Assembly (NCBI RefSeq): GCF_900141765.1 | Contig: NZ_FSRK01000001.1 | Location: forward strand, 1,612,001-1,676,000 | Length of the DNA: 64,000 nt | From: Epilithonimonas zeae | Lineage (GTDB): Bacteria; Bacteroidota; Bacteroidia; Flavobacteriales; Weeksellaceae | Direction: 5' to 3' | Part shown: positions 1 to 8,390 of the stretch, piece by piece | How the letters are laid out: each line of letters begins with the position of its first letter | How positions within the stretch are numbered: position 1 is the first letter of the stretch | Notes under the pieces: model-generated | What the model saw: the letters and a program-made list of their open reading frames with translations, nothing else | The model's database searches: none | What the model was told of the DNA's origin: nothing | Made by a program: the position numbers and the translations under genes

Positions 1-2
1 AG

Positions 3-464
3 ATATATTTCACCAAGCCTCTTAAAATGAAAAACACCTACCTGCTGGCACCGGGAAAACTGCCAAGAAAACTTGCGAAGGGCTATGACGGTAAGGGATG
101 TTTGATGCCCATTATCGATTGGGAAGATCTACAGGTTGCAGCCAGCATTGCTTCTACGAGTTCAGATATGCTGAAGTATATTGCCTTTCAACTAGATGAA
201 ACGAACGCCGCTGTAAAACTAAGCCACCAACCCACCTTTGGAAAGGTTGAAGACGGTGCCGTTGCGCTTAACTGGAAAATAAAAAATACAGTAGATGGCG
301 GAAGAAGTATTTCCCATACCGGAGGAAGTTTGGGATTTAGCAGCTATATGGTATTTTATCCTGAATCAAATTCAGGTATTGTTCTGCTTTCTAATGAGGC
401 AGACCAGAATACTCAGAATGAACTCATCCTTTTAGCAGATAAAATTTTAACACCGACAAACTGA
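3..464 (+). CDS. Serine hydrolase (beta-lactamase/PBP fold), C-terminal part, cut by window edge
   Basis: The frame is open back to the first bases of the window, so the methionine at 27 is internal and the catalytic N-terminal half lies outside. What is visible is the end of a class C beta-lactamase-like serine hydrolase: a conserved HTGG (the KTG-equivalent motif of this fold) within ISHTGGSLGFSSYMVFYP, followed by the hydrophobic strand GIVLLSNEAD. The family hydrolyses or transfers acyl groups on peptides or esters, usually outside the cytoplasm. It lies 7 bases upstream of a second serine hydrolase in the same direction, so the two are probably co-transcribed. The substrate is unknown. 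Confidence 0.8.
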   Translation: MYFTKPLKMKNTYLLAPGKLPRKLAKGYDGKGCLMPIIDWEDLQVAASIASTSSDMLKYIAFQLDETNAAVKLSHQPTFGKVEDGAVALNWKIKNTVDGGRSISHTGGSLGFSSYMVFYPESNSGIVLLSNEADQNTQNELILLADKILTPTN

Positions 465-471
465 ATACCAA

Positions 472-1959
472 ATGACAACTACCACTAAAAACATAATTAT
501 CACCTTAATGACAGTAATAACATCATTTCCACAAGTGATGTCTGCCCAAACTACTTCGGACAGTATTGATCTATTTATCAAAGAGAAGATGAGACAAATG
601 AAGATTCCGGGACTTCAGCTCGCTGTTGTTAAAAATGGAAGACTAGAAAAATCAAGCAGCTATGGTTTTGCGAATGTAGAACATCAGGTTCCGACCTTTT
701 CAAAAACGACCTTTTCGATCAACTCTATGACAAAAGCCTTTGTTGGTGTTGCGATTATGCAATTACAGGAACAAGGGAAATTAAAAACAGATGATTCTAT
801 TTCTCTGTACATTTCTGATATTCCTAATGATTGGAAATCCATTACGATTAAACAATTGTTAAGTAATACATCCGGACTTCCTAATAATATTGATGAAAAA
901 GAACAAGTTCTAGGCAACGGTATTGAAGATAAAAACTGGGAAGTGGTAAAGACATTGCCTATGGAATCCAAACCTGGAGAGAGATTTAGTTACAACCAAA
1001 CCGGATATTATATGCTAGGCAAAATCATTAACAAATTGAGTGGTAAACATTTCACCCAATTCATTGAAGAAAACCAATTCAAGCCTTGTCATATGATTTC
1101 TACACAGTTTGGAGACTCCAACGATATCGTACCGAATAATGCTGGTGCTTATTCTACGATTACCAACATCGATGGAAAGTGGATTAATGATGGAAAACTA
1201 CACAATGCTTTTGCAACCTTTCCCGTATTCTTCAGAACTGCGACAGGAATTATTTCCACTTCAGAAGATTTAAGCAAATGGCTTATCGCCTTAAATGACG
1301 GAAAACTATTACAGAATAAAAATAGCGTAAAAGAGCTTTTCACTTCCGTAAAATTAAATGATGGACATATCGATGGTTTTAATAAACTCACCAATGGATA
1401 TGCGCTAGGCTGGCCAACTGTTGTGAGGGAAGAACATCCTGCTGCAGCTCCTGTTGGCGGGATGCGCTCAGCATTATTTGTATATCTCAATGATGATCTT
1501 TCAATCGTTGTTTTAACTAATCTTCAAGGCTCCAATCCTGAATGGTTTATTGACGAAATTGCAGGTTTTTACTTTCCCGATATGAAAGCTAAAAATGGTT
1601 TCGGTCTTAGTAAAAATCTAAAAATACTCCGCCAAAAACTCATTGAAAATAAATTTCAAAACGCTTATAAACTTTATATGAAAATTAAAAAAATCAACAA
1701 AGATTTTAAACTTTCTGAAGAAGAAATCAATTCCTGGGGCTATCAACTTTTAGAACAAGAAAAGAAAAATGAAGCATTGCAGGTTTTCCAACTAAATACC
1801 TTGTTGTTCCCTGATAGTGCAAATGTTTATGATAGTTATGCTGAGACATTGGAATCACTGGGCAATCGTAAAGAAGCGATCATCAATTATAAAAAATCTC
1901 TCAAACTCGATCCTAAAAACAACAATGCCAGTAACTACTTAAAGGATAAAAATTATTAA
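472..1959 (+). CDS. Exported serine hydrolase (beta-lactamase family) with C-terminal TPR repeats
   Basis: The 495-aa product starts with a Sec-type signal peptide (about residues 1-25, ending VMSAQT). The nucleophile motif SxxK is seen as SMTK near residue 84. The usual YSN motif reads YNQ within FSYNQTGYYMLG, so the third residue is Gln rather than Asn, and the HxGG-like motif is APVGGMRS. Residues from about 395 to the end form helical repeats resembling tetratricopeptides (NVYDSYAETLESLGNRKEAI). This resembles periplasmic serine hydrolases of Bacteroidota that carry a TPR tail. The changed YSN and HTGG motifs make true beta-lactamase activity doubtful; an esterase or peptidase is more likely. 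Probably co-transcribed with the partial hydrolase upstream. Confidence 0.88.
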   Translation: MTTTTKNIIITLMTVITSFPQVMSAQTTSDSIDLFIKEKMRQMKIPGLQLAVVKNGRLEKSSSYGFANVEHQVPTFSKTTFSINSMTKAFVGVAIMQLQEQGKLKTDDSISLYISDIPNDWKSITIKQLLSNTSGLPNNIDEKEQVLGNGIEDKNWEVVKTLPMESKPGERFSYNQTGYYMLGKIINKLSGKHFTQFIEENQFKPCHMISTQFGDSNDIVPNNAGAYSTITNIDGKWINDGKLHNAFATFPVFFRTATGIISTSEDLSKWLIALNDGKLLQNKNSVKELFTSVKLNDGHIDGFNKLTNGYALGWPTVVREEHPAAAPVGGMRSALFVYLNDDLSIVVLTNLQGSNPEWFIDEIAGFYFPDMKAKNGFGLSKNLKILRQKLIENKFQNAYKLYMKIKKINKDFKLSEEEINSWGYQLLEQEKKNEALQVFQLNTLLFPDSANVYDSYAETLESLGNRKEAIINYKKSLKLDPKNNNASNYLKDKNY

Positions 1960-2033
1960 TATAGCTAAAGATACCCTTGCGTGATCTATTTTTTTTTAAA
2001 GCACAAAATCAAATTAATTCCAGATATTAGACG

Positions 2034-2058
2034 AATCCCGACCAAGGTCGGGATTTTT
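2034..2058 (+). terminator. Rho-independent terminator after the serine hydrolases
   Basis: A perfect stem with arms ATCCCGACC and GGTCGGGAT, a very small loop (AA) and a following T run (2054-2058). It lies 75 bases after the stop codon of the 495-aa hydrolase and before the convergent stress protein gene, so it probably ends the rightward transcript. Confidence 0.75.
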
Positions 2059-2113
2059 GTTATTCGATGCATTTATTCTCTATTCCTTTACAGGCTATCA
2101 TCCATAATGAAAA

Positions 2114-2530
2114 TTATGCAATGTATTCACCTTCTTCCTCTTTATGCCAGAATCGCACCCTGCTTGCTCGCACTTTGATCAGACAGATACCAGGAGTATC
2201 GATGCCTTCCGGAAACCATTGGTCGAGGCCTTCAACCCATTTTTCTTTAAGCATATTTTTATCTTTTAAAATCTCACCGTTACCGGTACATTCGATAAAT
2301 AACATATCATCAGTCTGGTATATAAGATTGACATGCTGATTTTTCTTAATCTGGTCGACTTTATGACCATCCTCATAGGTGAAGAACCAAGAGTCTCCGT
2401 CATACTCAACTTTACCGTTGTTGCTCATAGGCCTTGAATAAGAGACCTGTTGTCCGTCTTGCGTGACCATCATACGGAAATCGAGATTCTTCATTCTTTC
2501 TGCAATGGTTTTCAAAGATGCTTTTTTCAT
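2114..2530 (-). CDS. Pyridoxamine 5'-phosphate oxidase-like stress protein (general stress protein 26 type)
   Basis: The 138-aa protein has the split-barrel flavin-binding pattern of the general stress protein 26 group: an N-terminal helix (LKTIAERMKNLDFRMMVT), the segment YSRPMSNNGKVEYDGDSWFF, a strand with HVNLIYQTDD, and a C-terminal acidic helix with LDQWFPEG. The family usually binds FMN or FAD and is induced by general stress; the enzymatic role is mostly unproven. ATG at 2530 is the only reasonable start. It is monocistronic, and upstream of it the DNA is eroded. Confidence 0.85.
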   Translation of the reverse strand: MKKASLKTIAERMKNLDFRMMVTQDGQQVSYSRPMSNNGKVEYDGDSWFFTYEDGHKVDQIKKNQHVNLIYQTDDMLFIECTGNGEILKDKNMLKEKWVEGLDQWFPEGIDTPGICLIKVRASRVRFWHKEEEGEYIA

Positions 2531-2820
2531 AATTTTGATGTTGGTTTAATGGTGATCATAGCCTGCAAGGATATTGATCTGCTTTATTTGCACATTCCAA
2601 TAATCCGTAGCTATACATGATATCTTGTGCGTCACCATTCTTATCAAAACACCATTCTTCAATTGACGCTATTCCTTCGGACTGCGTTCAAAATTATTGT
2701 AGTTTCTTTTCTGTAAGATTGTCTGGCAATTCCATTTCCTAAAATTACCATGATCTTTTAAAAGCGTTTTAAACAGTATAATTAAAATAGTTATTTTTAA
2801 ATATAAAACATCTGTCAAAA
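2531..2820. other. Eroded intergenic DNA with gene remnants
   Basis: No intact gene is seen. On the minus strand, translated pieces such as ASIEEWCFDKNGDAQDIM and GLLECANKADQ look protein-like but are broken by stops and frameshifts. They look like the tail of a decayed gene whose family I do not recognise. The stretch leads directly into the two broken Crp/Fnr pieces, so the whole interval 2531-3526 appears rearranged. Confidence 0.35.
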
Positions 2821-2986
2821 ATGATAAGCCCAACCGATCCAAAACCATCTGATTTTTTTCAATTCGTAGAACGTCATGTCCACTTGGATGAAAAAGCCGG
2901 CAGTGCATTACATTCTAAAACCAGGGAACAAGCATATAAAAAAGGGGAGATTTTTTATCAGAAAAGGGAAGATCTGCAATAAAATC
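2821..2986 (+). pseudogene. N-terminal fragment of a Crp/Fnr regulator
   Basis: From ATG 2821 about 53 codons read as the beginning of a Crp/Fnr protein: a helical start (SDFFQFVERHVHLDEKAG) followed by the first strand of the cyclic-nucleotide-binding barrel (YKKGEIFYQ). The open frame ends at 2982. Removing one A from the AAAA at about 2963 would let it continue as QKGKICNKI, which is the expected family sequence. After about 2987 the similarity stops and the opposite-strand Crp gene begins. It is therefore a truncated, frameshifted remnant joined to another gene. Confidence 0.6.
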
Positions 2987-2987
2987 T

Positions 2988-3526
2988 AAGCGTTTCACTG
3001 GAGATACCAATGTAGGAGGCAATAAATTTGACAGGAACTCTTTTGATCACATCTGGCTCCGAGATCAGAAGCTTTTGATATCGTTGTGTCGCTGATTCAG
3101 CCTGAAGAGACTGTATCCGTTTCTCAAGGAAATTACAATAATTCTCTGCCAGTTTCCGACCAATGACATTCATTTCAGGAAAGTTCCTGTATAGAGTATT
3201 TAAATCGGAAATTGGTATAGAATGCACAAGAGAATCTTCTAAAATTGGATATTTTCAGAAGCAGGCTGATCGAAATTAGTGGACAGTATCGAGCCTAAGA
3301 TAAGATCTTCAAAGCCCAGCCAAACTGTTGTTTCTTTATTATCAATTTCGGCAAAAGCTCTCACGGCACCCTTTTCCAAGATAAAGATACTGGTTGCGAT
3401 CTGCCCTTTTCTGATAAAAAAATCTCCTCTTTTTCTTGTGTTTGCAACCATTTTGCTTTTCAGCAATTCCTCTGCTTCTTTCGAAATATCACCATAGGTC
3501 TTAAGCTTTGAAAGCAGGTGGTTCAT
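2988..3526 (-). pseudogene. Crp/Fnr family regulator, frameshifted and missing its C-terminal end
   Basis: The sensor barrel reads from ATG 3526 (MNHLLSKLKTYGD... RKRGDFFIRKGQIATSIFILEKGAVRAF) but the frame stops at 3239 after ENIQF. One extra T in the CAATTTTAG run would restore ENIQFLEDSLVHSIP and join it to the downstream frame. That frame carries the dimer helix (VIGRKLAENYCNFLEKR) and the start of the helix-turn-helix (VPVKFIASYIGISSETL). The last recognition-helix residues are lost where the sequence meets the plus-strand Crp fragment. A TTG at 3574 could extend the start but lies at the end of the ATP-grasp gene; ATG 3526 is more natural. Not likely to bind DNA as it stands. Confidence 0.65.
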
Positions 3527-3576
3527 TGATTTTTTGCAATTAGGATAATTAAAACAATTCTTGGCAGCTTTCAATT

Positions 3577-4389
3577 TCAGTTTATCGATGAATTGAGTGC
3601 CTCGATTAGATCATTTATAAATCGATCCCTCTTCTCTATAGGCAATAGGTCGATAGAAAGAAAAGGATTCAGATCTTCAAGTTCAACCAACAACAGGCTG
3701 TTATCTTTCAGGCGGCAGGCATCAACTCTTGTGATTCCACGTTCAATATCATTCCATTCAATGAATTTTTTCGAAAATTCCAGATCGTTTTCTGTAGGTT
3801 CATATTCAACCAGTTCCCAACGTTTGTCTTTGTCAGGAGCATAAAGTGCATATTGAAATTTGTCGTTTAAGTAATAAAAGGAGACTTCGTAGTCAAAATC
3901 GATCAACGGCTGGATCAATTTCCCGATCGGATCTGAACTGATCAATGAATCATAGCTCAGCATTTCCATTCCGATGGAATCCGCACCATTTTTTAATTTG
4001 ATGATATATTTTTCGTGGACACCTATTTTATCTATTTCTGTTAAGCTCTCGACAGTTGGAATTACAGGATAACCCTGATCTGTAAGGTCTATCAAATATT
4101 GTTTCCCTAAAATGTCAGCTTTCCCATCGAAAGAATTAAATGTCAAAATATTTTTCTGCTCGACCGCTGTCAAAAATTTTTGAAAATATTCCTGATAACC
4201 AAGAACAGAACCTGTATTTCTAAAAACGACCAAATCTGCAACTTCAAGATTTGAAATAGCCTGATGCGGATGACCGATAAGAATATTAAAATGATCTTTT
4301 AGCTTTGAGGTGATGTACAGATCTTCCTCATAATATTTTCTACCCTTTGCTTCATAATAAAGGTCTGTTAAATATAATATTGTTTTCAT
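3577..4389 (-). CDS. ATP-grasp domain protein (RimK/glutathione synthetase-like)
   Basis: The 270-aa product has an N-terminal alpha/beta subdomain (MKTILYLTDLYYEAKGRKYY...) and an ATP-grasp core: a nucleotide-binding lysine in EKYIIKLKNGADSIGM, and a metal-binding end with RVDACRL followed by LLLVELEDLNPFLSID. The E-x-E/D-x-N-P pattern is typical of the Mg2+/ATP site. Members ligate a carboxylate to an amine or thiol; the substrate here cannot be read. It lies just upstream of the broken Crp/Fnr gene in the same direction, so that regulator was probably linked to it before decay. Confidence 0.72.
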   Translation of the reverse strand: MKTILYLTDLYYEAKGRKYYEEDLYITSKLKDHFNILIGHPHQAISNLEVADLVVFRNTGSVLGYQEYFQKFLTAVEQKNILTFNSFDGKADILGKQYLIDLTDQGYPVIPTVESLTEIDKIGVHEKYIIKLKNGADSIGMEMLSYDSLISSDPIGKLIQPLIDFDYEVSFYYLNDKFQYALYAPDKDKRWELVEYEPTENDLEFSKKFIEWNDIERGITRVDACRLKDNSLLLVELEDLNPFLSIDLLPIEKRDRFINDLIEALNSSIN

Positions 4390-4469
4390 TTTTGATATTT
4401 TATTTTAGGATTTGCAACCAACGTTTTTAGTAAGTTCAATTACATATGGAATTGTAAAATTCTTTCTTT

Positions 4470-4934
4470 TTAAACGGTCTTACTTAATTGGTCTATATAT
4501 TTGATAATTATCGTGATTTGTTTCTCTTCTATTTTTTGTGAGATAATGTTATCTAAAATCTCCTTTTTTTCCAATTCGCTGAGTTTCTTGAAAACATCTA
4601 ACACATTTGATTCTTTAAAAGTATCTAAAATTTCTTTTTCTGTAATTTCCTCTTTTTTGGAAATGAGGTAAAGTGAAACGTTAACTGTATCTCCACCTTT
4701 TTTGTTGATGGCAGTTCTTATCTCATTATTTATAGAAAGAATTTTGTCTCCTTCTTTAGTCGGTGCAAGATTTCTCGATTCTAATTTATAATCATCAATT
4801 GAACCTGACACTTTTATCTCACCCCATTTTCCCTCGATATGTTCTGAATTTGGAATACGCAAGTGATAGGTCCAGGCGCCATTTCCTGACTCATAGATGA
4901 GCTTGAGTTTCTCATTTTTTATTATATAATCCAT
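4470..4934 (-). CDS. YdeI/OmpD-associated (DUF1905-type) protein
   Basis: About 154 aa from ATG 4934; a TTG at 4961 would add nine residues but ATG is preferred. The first half has the small barrel of DUF1905 (GAWTYHLRIPN... GKWGEIKVSGSIDDYKL... INNEIRTAINKKGGDTVNVSLYL). The second half is helical with paired motifs (LDTFKESNVLDVFKKLSELEKKEILDNI) as in YdeI/OmpD-associated proteins. These are small cytoplasmic proteins of unclear function, sometimes linked to bacteriocin resistance. It stands alone, divergent from the TetR gene. Confidence 0.75.
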   Translation of the reverse strand: MDYIIKNEKLKLIYESGNGAWTYHLRIPNSEHIEGKWGEIKVSGSIDDYKLESRNLAPTKEGDKILSINNEIRTAINKKGGDTVNVSLYLISKKEEITEKEILDTFKESNVLDVFKKLSELEKKEILDNIISQKIEEKQITIIIKYIDQLSKTV

Positions 4935-5038
4935 AGATTTTTTATAGAATAATAAAGTCAATGTTTTTTTTCACTTTATCAGTGTTAAAAACAATGATTA
5001 AAAATAAAATCATTCAAAGATAAAAAAAAATTCAAAAT

Positions 5039-5060
5039 AATATACTTTTTAGTATATTTG
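5039..5060 (+). promoter_or_regulatory. TetR operator overlapping the repressor's own -7 box
   Basis: A perfect 20-base inverted repeat, AATATACTTTTTAGTATATT (arms of 8 around TTTT), at 5039-5058. The Bacteroidota -7 box TATATTTG (5053-5060) lies inside its right arm, and the TetR ATG follows at 5079. Binding there would block the repressor's own promoter. A second copy occurs before the oxidoreductase operon at 5685. Confidence 0.7.
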
Positions 5061-5078
5061 CATCATAATTCAAGACCA

Positions 5079-5669
5079 ATGTTGACCAAAGCAGAAAAGA
5101 CTAAGCAATTTATTCTGGAAACAGCCGCACCTCTCTATAACAAAAAGGGTATCTCTGGTGTAAACATTGACAATGTGTTGGATGAAACAAAACTGACCAA
5201 AGGTTGTCTCTACGGTCACTTTGAAAATAAAGATGACCTTACTGAGCAAGTGATTGAATTGATGCTAAAGAAAGTGTCTGACAAAATGTATTTGGCAGTT
5301 TCAAATGCTAAAACAACCAAAGCGAAAATATCAGCCTTCTTGGATTTCTACAAAGACCCAATAAACACTTACATTTCAGGAGGTTGTCCAATTTTCAACA
5401 CGGCCGTGGAAGTAGATGACAATTTCCCGGTCATCAAGCAAAAGGTTGCAACATTGTTCAGAGTCGGGCAAGAAGGACTTAGTTCTATCCTTAAAGAAGG
5501 CATTGCCAACGGCGAATATTCTACCAAACTCGACCCTGTTGTTTTTGCATTCAAACTTGTGGCATCTGTAGAAGGCGGTATTGTAATGTGCCGAACGATG
5601 GACACAATGAAACCGATGCAATCACTCATCAAAAATCTAAAAGCAGAATTAGAGCAATACGCGATTTAA
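5079..5669 (+). CDS. TetR/AcrR family transcriptional repressor
   Basis: The 196-aa protein from ATG 5079 has a TetR N-terminal helix-turn-helix (GVNIDNVLDETKLTKGCLYGHF with ENKDDL following) and a ligand-binding C-terminal domain containing GGCPIFNTAVEVDDNFP, a signature of the LmrA/YxaF-like subgroup. A TTG at 5058 also opens the frame but lies within the -7 box, so it cannot be the start. It faces the same way as the alkene reductase operon, with matching operators before both. By analogy with NemR/NemA it probably senses electrophiles or quinones, with the cysteine in GGCPIF a candidate sensor. That role is inferred. Confidence 0.88.
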   Translation: MLTKAEKTKQFILETAAPLYNKKGISGVNIDNVLDETKLTKGCLYGHFENKDDLTEQVIELMLKKVSDKMYLAVSNAKTTKAKISAFLDFYKDPINTYISGGCPIFNTAVEVDDNFPVIKQKVATLFRVGQEGLSSILKEGIANGEYSTKLDPVVFAFKLVASVEGGIVMCRTMDTMKPMQSLIKNLKAELEQYAI

Positions 5670-5684
5670 TTTTTTTTAAATAAA

Positions 5685-5706
5685 AATAGACCAAAAAGTA
5701 TATTTT
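5685..5706 (+). promoter_or_regulatory. Second TetR operator before the oxidoreductase operon
   Basis: AATAGACCAAAAAGTATATT (5685-5704) matches the operator at 5039 in the whole right arm and in six of eight left-arm bases, with the same 4-base spacer. A -7-like box TATATTTT (5699-5706) sits at exactly the same place within it as TATATTTG does in the first operator. This makes direct control of the 5748-9389 operon by the upstream TetR protein likely. Confidence 0.62.
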
Positions 5707-5747
5707 AATCATAAATATTCATCTATAAAATTTAAACCAACATCATT

Positions 5748-6845
5748 ATGAGTAATACAATATCATTATTTGAGCCTTTTCAACTCAACGATTTAGAATT
5801 AGAAAACAGAATGGCAATGGCACCATTAACCCGTAGCCGTTCCGACAACCCAGAACATACCGCCACAGAATTGAATGCAAAATATTACAGCCAACGTGCA
5901 TCAGCAGGTCTTATTATTACAGAAGGAACTGTCATAAGTGAAGAAGCAGTTGGTGTTATCAACGTTCCGGGCATTTACAGCCAAGCACAAATTGAAGGTT
6001 GGAAACTCACCACCTCAGCCGTTCACGAGAAAGGAGGTAAAATCTTTGCTCAACTTTGGCATACGGGCGCCAACTCACATCCCGACCATCACAATGGCAA
6101 CGCTCCTTTAGCACCATCTGCGTACAACCCGAATGTGGAAGTCTTCACTCCTACCGGATTCAAAAAAAGTGAAAGTTCTAGAGCTATGAGCATTGATGAC
6201 ATCAAACAAACGATTTCAGATTTCAAACAAGGTGCAATCAATGCTTTCGAAGCTGGTTTTGATGGTGTGGAATTACACGGTGCGAATGGCTATTTGCTAC
6301 AGCAATTCTTCAGCAAAAACAGCAATCTGCGTGAGGATGAATATGGTGGTTCGATAGAAAATCGTGCAAGAATCCTATTCGAGATCTTGGATGAATTGAA
6401 AAATGTGGTAAATCTTAGCCGTGTAGGAATCCGCCTGAATCCTTCTTTAAACGGTATTATGGGAATCTCCGTAGATGACGAAACCATTGAATTTTATAAT
6501 TATGTAGTTACTAAATTGAACGAATACGGTTTAGCCTACATTCACCTCATCGAACCATTTACGGATGTTTCAAATTATCAAAACGCAATACAGGAAGTTG
6601 CAAAACATTTCCGAAAAATATATAACGGGACCATCATCATCAACAGAGGATTCAACAAAGAAACAGCTACCAAAGTACTGAATGACGGCGATGCTGACCT
6701 TGTATCTTTCGGTGTTCCTTTCCTGGCAAATCCGGATCTGGTAGAGCGATTCAAAACTGATGCTCCTCTCAACGCTCCCGACCAAAGCACATTTTACACA
6801 CCTGGCGAAAAAGGCTACACAGACTATTCATTTTTATCAGAATAA
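5748..6845 (+). CDS. Alkene reductase, Old Yellow Enzyme family (NemA-like)
   Basis: The 365-aa protein has the full TIM barrel of FMN-dependent ene-reductases: the N-terminal MAPLTRSRSDNP, the substrate-anchoring pair in ELHGANGYLLQQF (His and Asn), the family segment NRARILFEI, and the phosphate-binding end INRGF... DLVSFGVPFLANPDLVERF. It reduces activated C=C bonds (enones, maleimides, quinones) with NAD(P)H in the cytoplasm. It is the first gene of a four-gene operon with two SDRs and a medium-chain dehydrogenase, and its promoter carries the TetR operator. The overall role is probably detoxification of reactive carbonyls or quinones. Confidence 0.93.
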   Translation: MSNTISLFEPFQLNDLELENRMAMAPLTRSRSDNPEHTATELNAKYYSQRASAGLIITEGTVISEEAVGVINVPGIYSQAQIEGWKLTTSAVHEKGGKIFAQLWHTGANSHPDHHNGNAPLAPSAYNPNVEVFTPTGFKKSESSRAMSIDDIKQTISDFKQGAINAFEAGFDGVELHGANGYLLQQFFSKNSNLREDEYGGSIENRARILFEILDELKNVVNLSRVGIRLNPSLNGIMGISVDDETIEFYNYVVTKLNEYGLAYIHLIEPFTDVSNYQNAIQEVAKHFRKIYNGTIIINRGFNKETATKVLNDGDADLVSFGVPFLANPDLVERFKTDAPLNAPDQSTFYTPGEKGYTDYSFLSE

Positions 6846-6873
6846 TTTTCAACCAAATTTTTAAAATACTACA

Positions 6874-7602
6874 ATGAAAACAATAGGAAATACCATATTC
6901 ATCAGTGGCGGAAGTGCCGGAATTGGATTTGCAATTGCCAAAAAACTAAGTGATTCAGGCAATCAAATCATCATTAATGGAAGAAATGAAGCGCGTCTTC
7001 AAAATGCCTTAAAAGAATTGGATAATGCCGTTGCTATCGCAGGTGATCTATCTTTGGAAGCAGACCGAATCCGAATCGCAGACAAACTCAAAACCAATCA
7101 TCCGAATCTGAATATCATCATCAACAATGCCGGTTCTGCATTTATGAATGACCTCAGCAACAGTGAAAACAACGCTGCTGAAAAAGCATATCAGGAAATC
7201 AACACCAATTACATCAGCGTGATTCATTTCACTTCGTTGGTTTTGCCACAATTATTAGAACAAGAAGATTCGGCAATCGTCAACATTTCTTCGATTGCTG
7301 TTTTCAGGTCAAACAAATTTTTGCCCACCTACTCTGCCAGCAAAGCCGCGCTCCACAGTTACACCCAAGGATTGCGGGATACTTTTGCAGACAATGACAA
7401 ATTGAATGTTTATGAAGTTTATCCGCCATTGGTCAATACAGAATTTTCAGCAGAAATTGGTGGCGCTAATGGAATTCCAGCTTCTGAAGTTGCAGATGAG
7501 TTGTTTTTAGCTTTAGAAAAAGATCAGTTCGAAGTTCCGGTTGGCGATACGAAAAACATCCATAATTTGATAAATCCGATCACAGAGCAGATTCCTCATT
7601 AA
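6874..7602 (+). CDS. Short-chain dehydrogenase/reductase (DltE-like)
   Basis: A 242-aa classical SDR: cofactor loop SGGSAGIG at residues 9-16, NNAG at about 88-91, catalytic serine in NISSIAV, and the YxxxK motif in YSASKAAL. The basic NGRNEAR after the second strand suggests NADP(H). It starts 28 bases after the alkene reductase and ends 16 bases before the next SDR. The end of the protein (LINPITEQIPH) is somewhat short but intact. The substrate is unknown. Confidence 0.9.
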   Translation: MKTIGNTIFISGGSAGIGFAIAKKLSDSGNQIIINGRNEARLQNALKELDNAVAIAGDLSLEADRIRIADKLKTNHPNLNIIINNAGSAFMNDLSNSENNAAEKAYQEINTNYISVIHFTSLVLPQLLEQEDSAIVNISSIAVFRSNKFLPTYSASKAALHSYTQGLRDTFADNDKLNVYEVYPPLVNTEFSAEIGGANGIPASEVADELFLALEKDQFEVPVGDTKNIHNLINPITEQIPH

Positions 7603-7618
7603 TTTTAAATTTTTTATT

Positions 7619-8386
7619 ATGAAATTAAAAGGAAAAACCATTTTGATCACAGGTGGCGCATCAGGAATTGGACTCGAAGCGGCGAAGCAATTTTTAGCAA
7701 TTGGCGCCAAGGTGATCATTACAGGAAGAACCCAATCGAAACTGGATGCGGTGAAAAAAGCATTTCCATCTATCGTCACGATACAAATTGATGCCGGAAA
7801 AGAAGCTGATGCTCAATCTCTTTTTGAACAAATAAAAGCATTAGGAGGAATTGATATTTTATACAATAATGCAGGCGTCCTTGTGCCGCCTGCAAATCTC
7901 GGTATTCCAAATGATAAACATCTTGAAGGTGCAGCATACGAAATGGAAGTTAATTATCTGGGTGTCATCAGGCTGAATAATCTTTTTTTGGATATGCTAA
8001 ACTCCAGAAATGAAGCTGCAATCATCAATACGACTTCGATATTGAGCATCACGCCTTCATTAATTGAGGCAACTTATTCTTCCTCTAAAACCGCATTGGC
8101 ATTTTACACCATTTCGCTCCGGGAACATTTAAAGATCATTGGAAGCAAAGTGAAAATATTCGAATTGATCCCACCACTTGTTGCAACAGAAATGACCGCA
8201 GAAAGAAAAGATAAAAAAATAACGCCTGAAAAAATGATCGAAGGTCTCATCAATGGTTTGTCAAAAGACCAGTACACCATCCGAGTAGGTGACGCAAAAA
8301 TTTTTAGCTTTATCAATAGATTCTTCCCGAAAATTGGCTTTAATATCATCAATCCAAAACAAAGTCATCAACTTTTAAAAAATTAA
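7619..8386 (+). CDS. Short-chain dehydrogenase/reductase
   Basis: A 255-aa SDR with TGGASGIG (residues 11-18), YNNAGVL, NTTSILS in the serine position and YSSSKTAL for the YxxxK motif. It resembles the preceding SDR in order of motifs, especially in the region ELIPPLVATEM versus EVYPPLVNTEF, which suggests an old tandem duplication. The GRTQSK segment points to NADP(H). Third gene of the TetR-linked oxidoreductase operon. Confidence 0.9.
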   Translation: MKLKGKTILITGGASGIGLEAAKQFLAIGAKVIITGRTQSKLDAVKKAFPSIVTIQIDAGKEADAQSLFEQIKALGGIDILYNNAGVLVPPANLGIPNDKHLEGAAYEMEVNYLGVIRLNNLFLDMLNSRNEAAIINTTSILSITPSLIEATYSSSKTALAFYTISLREHLKIIGSKVKIFELIPPLVATEMTAERKDKKITPEKMIEGLINGLSKDQYTIRVGDAKIFSFINRFFPKIGFNIINPKQSHQLLKN

Positions 8387-8390
8387 TAAA

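Noticed and set aside
1981-2339. Two plus-strand ORFs over the stress-protein gene
   Set aside because: They cross the terminator and run antisense to a well-supported gene.
5058-5078. Longer TetR start at TTG 5058
   Set aside because: The codon lies inside the -7 box; ATG 5079 is downstream of the expected transcription start.
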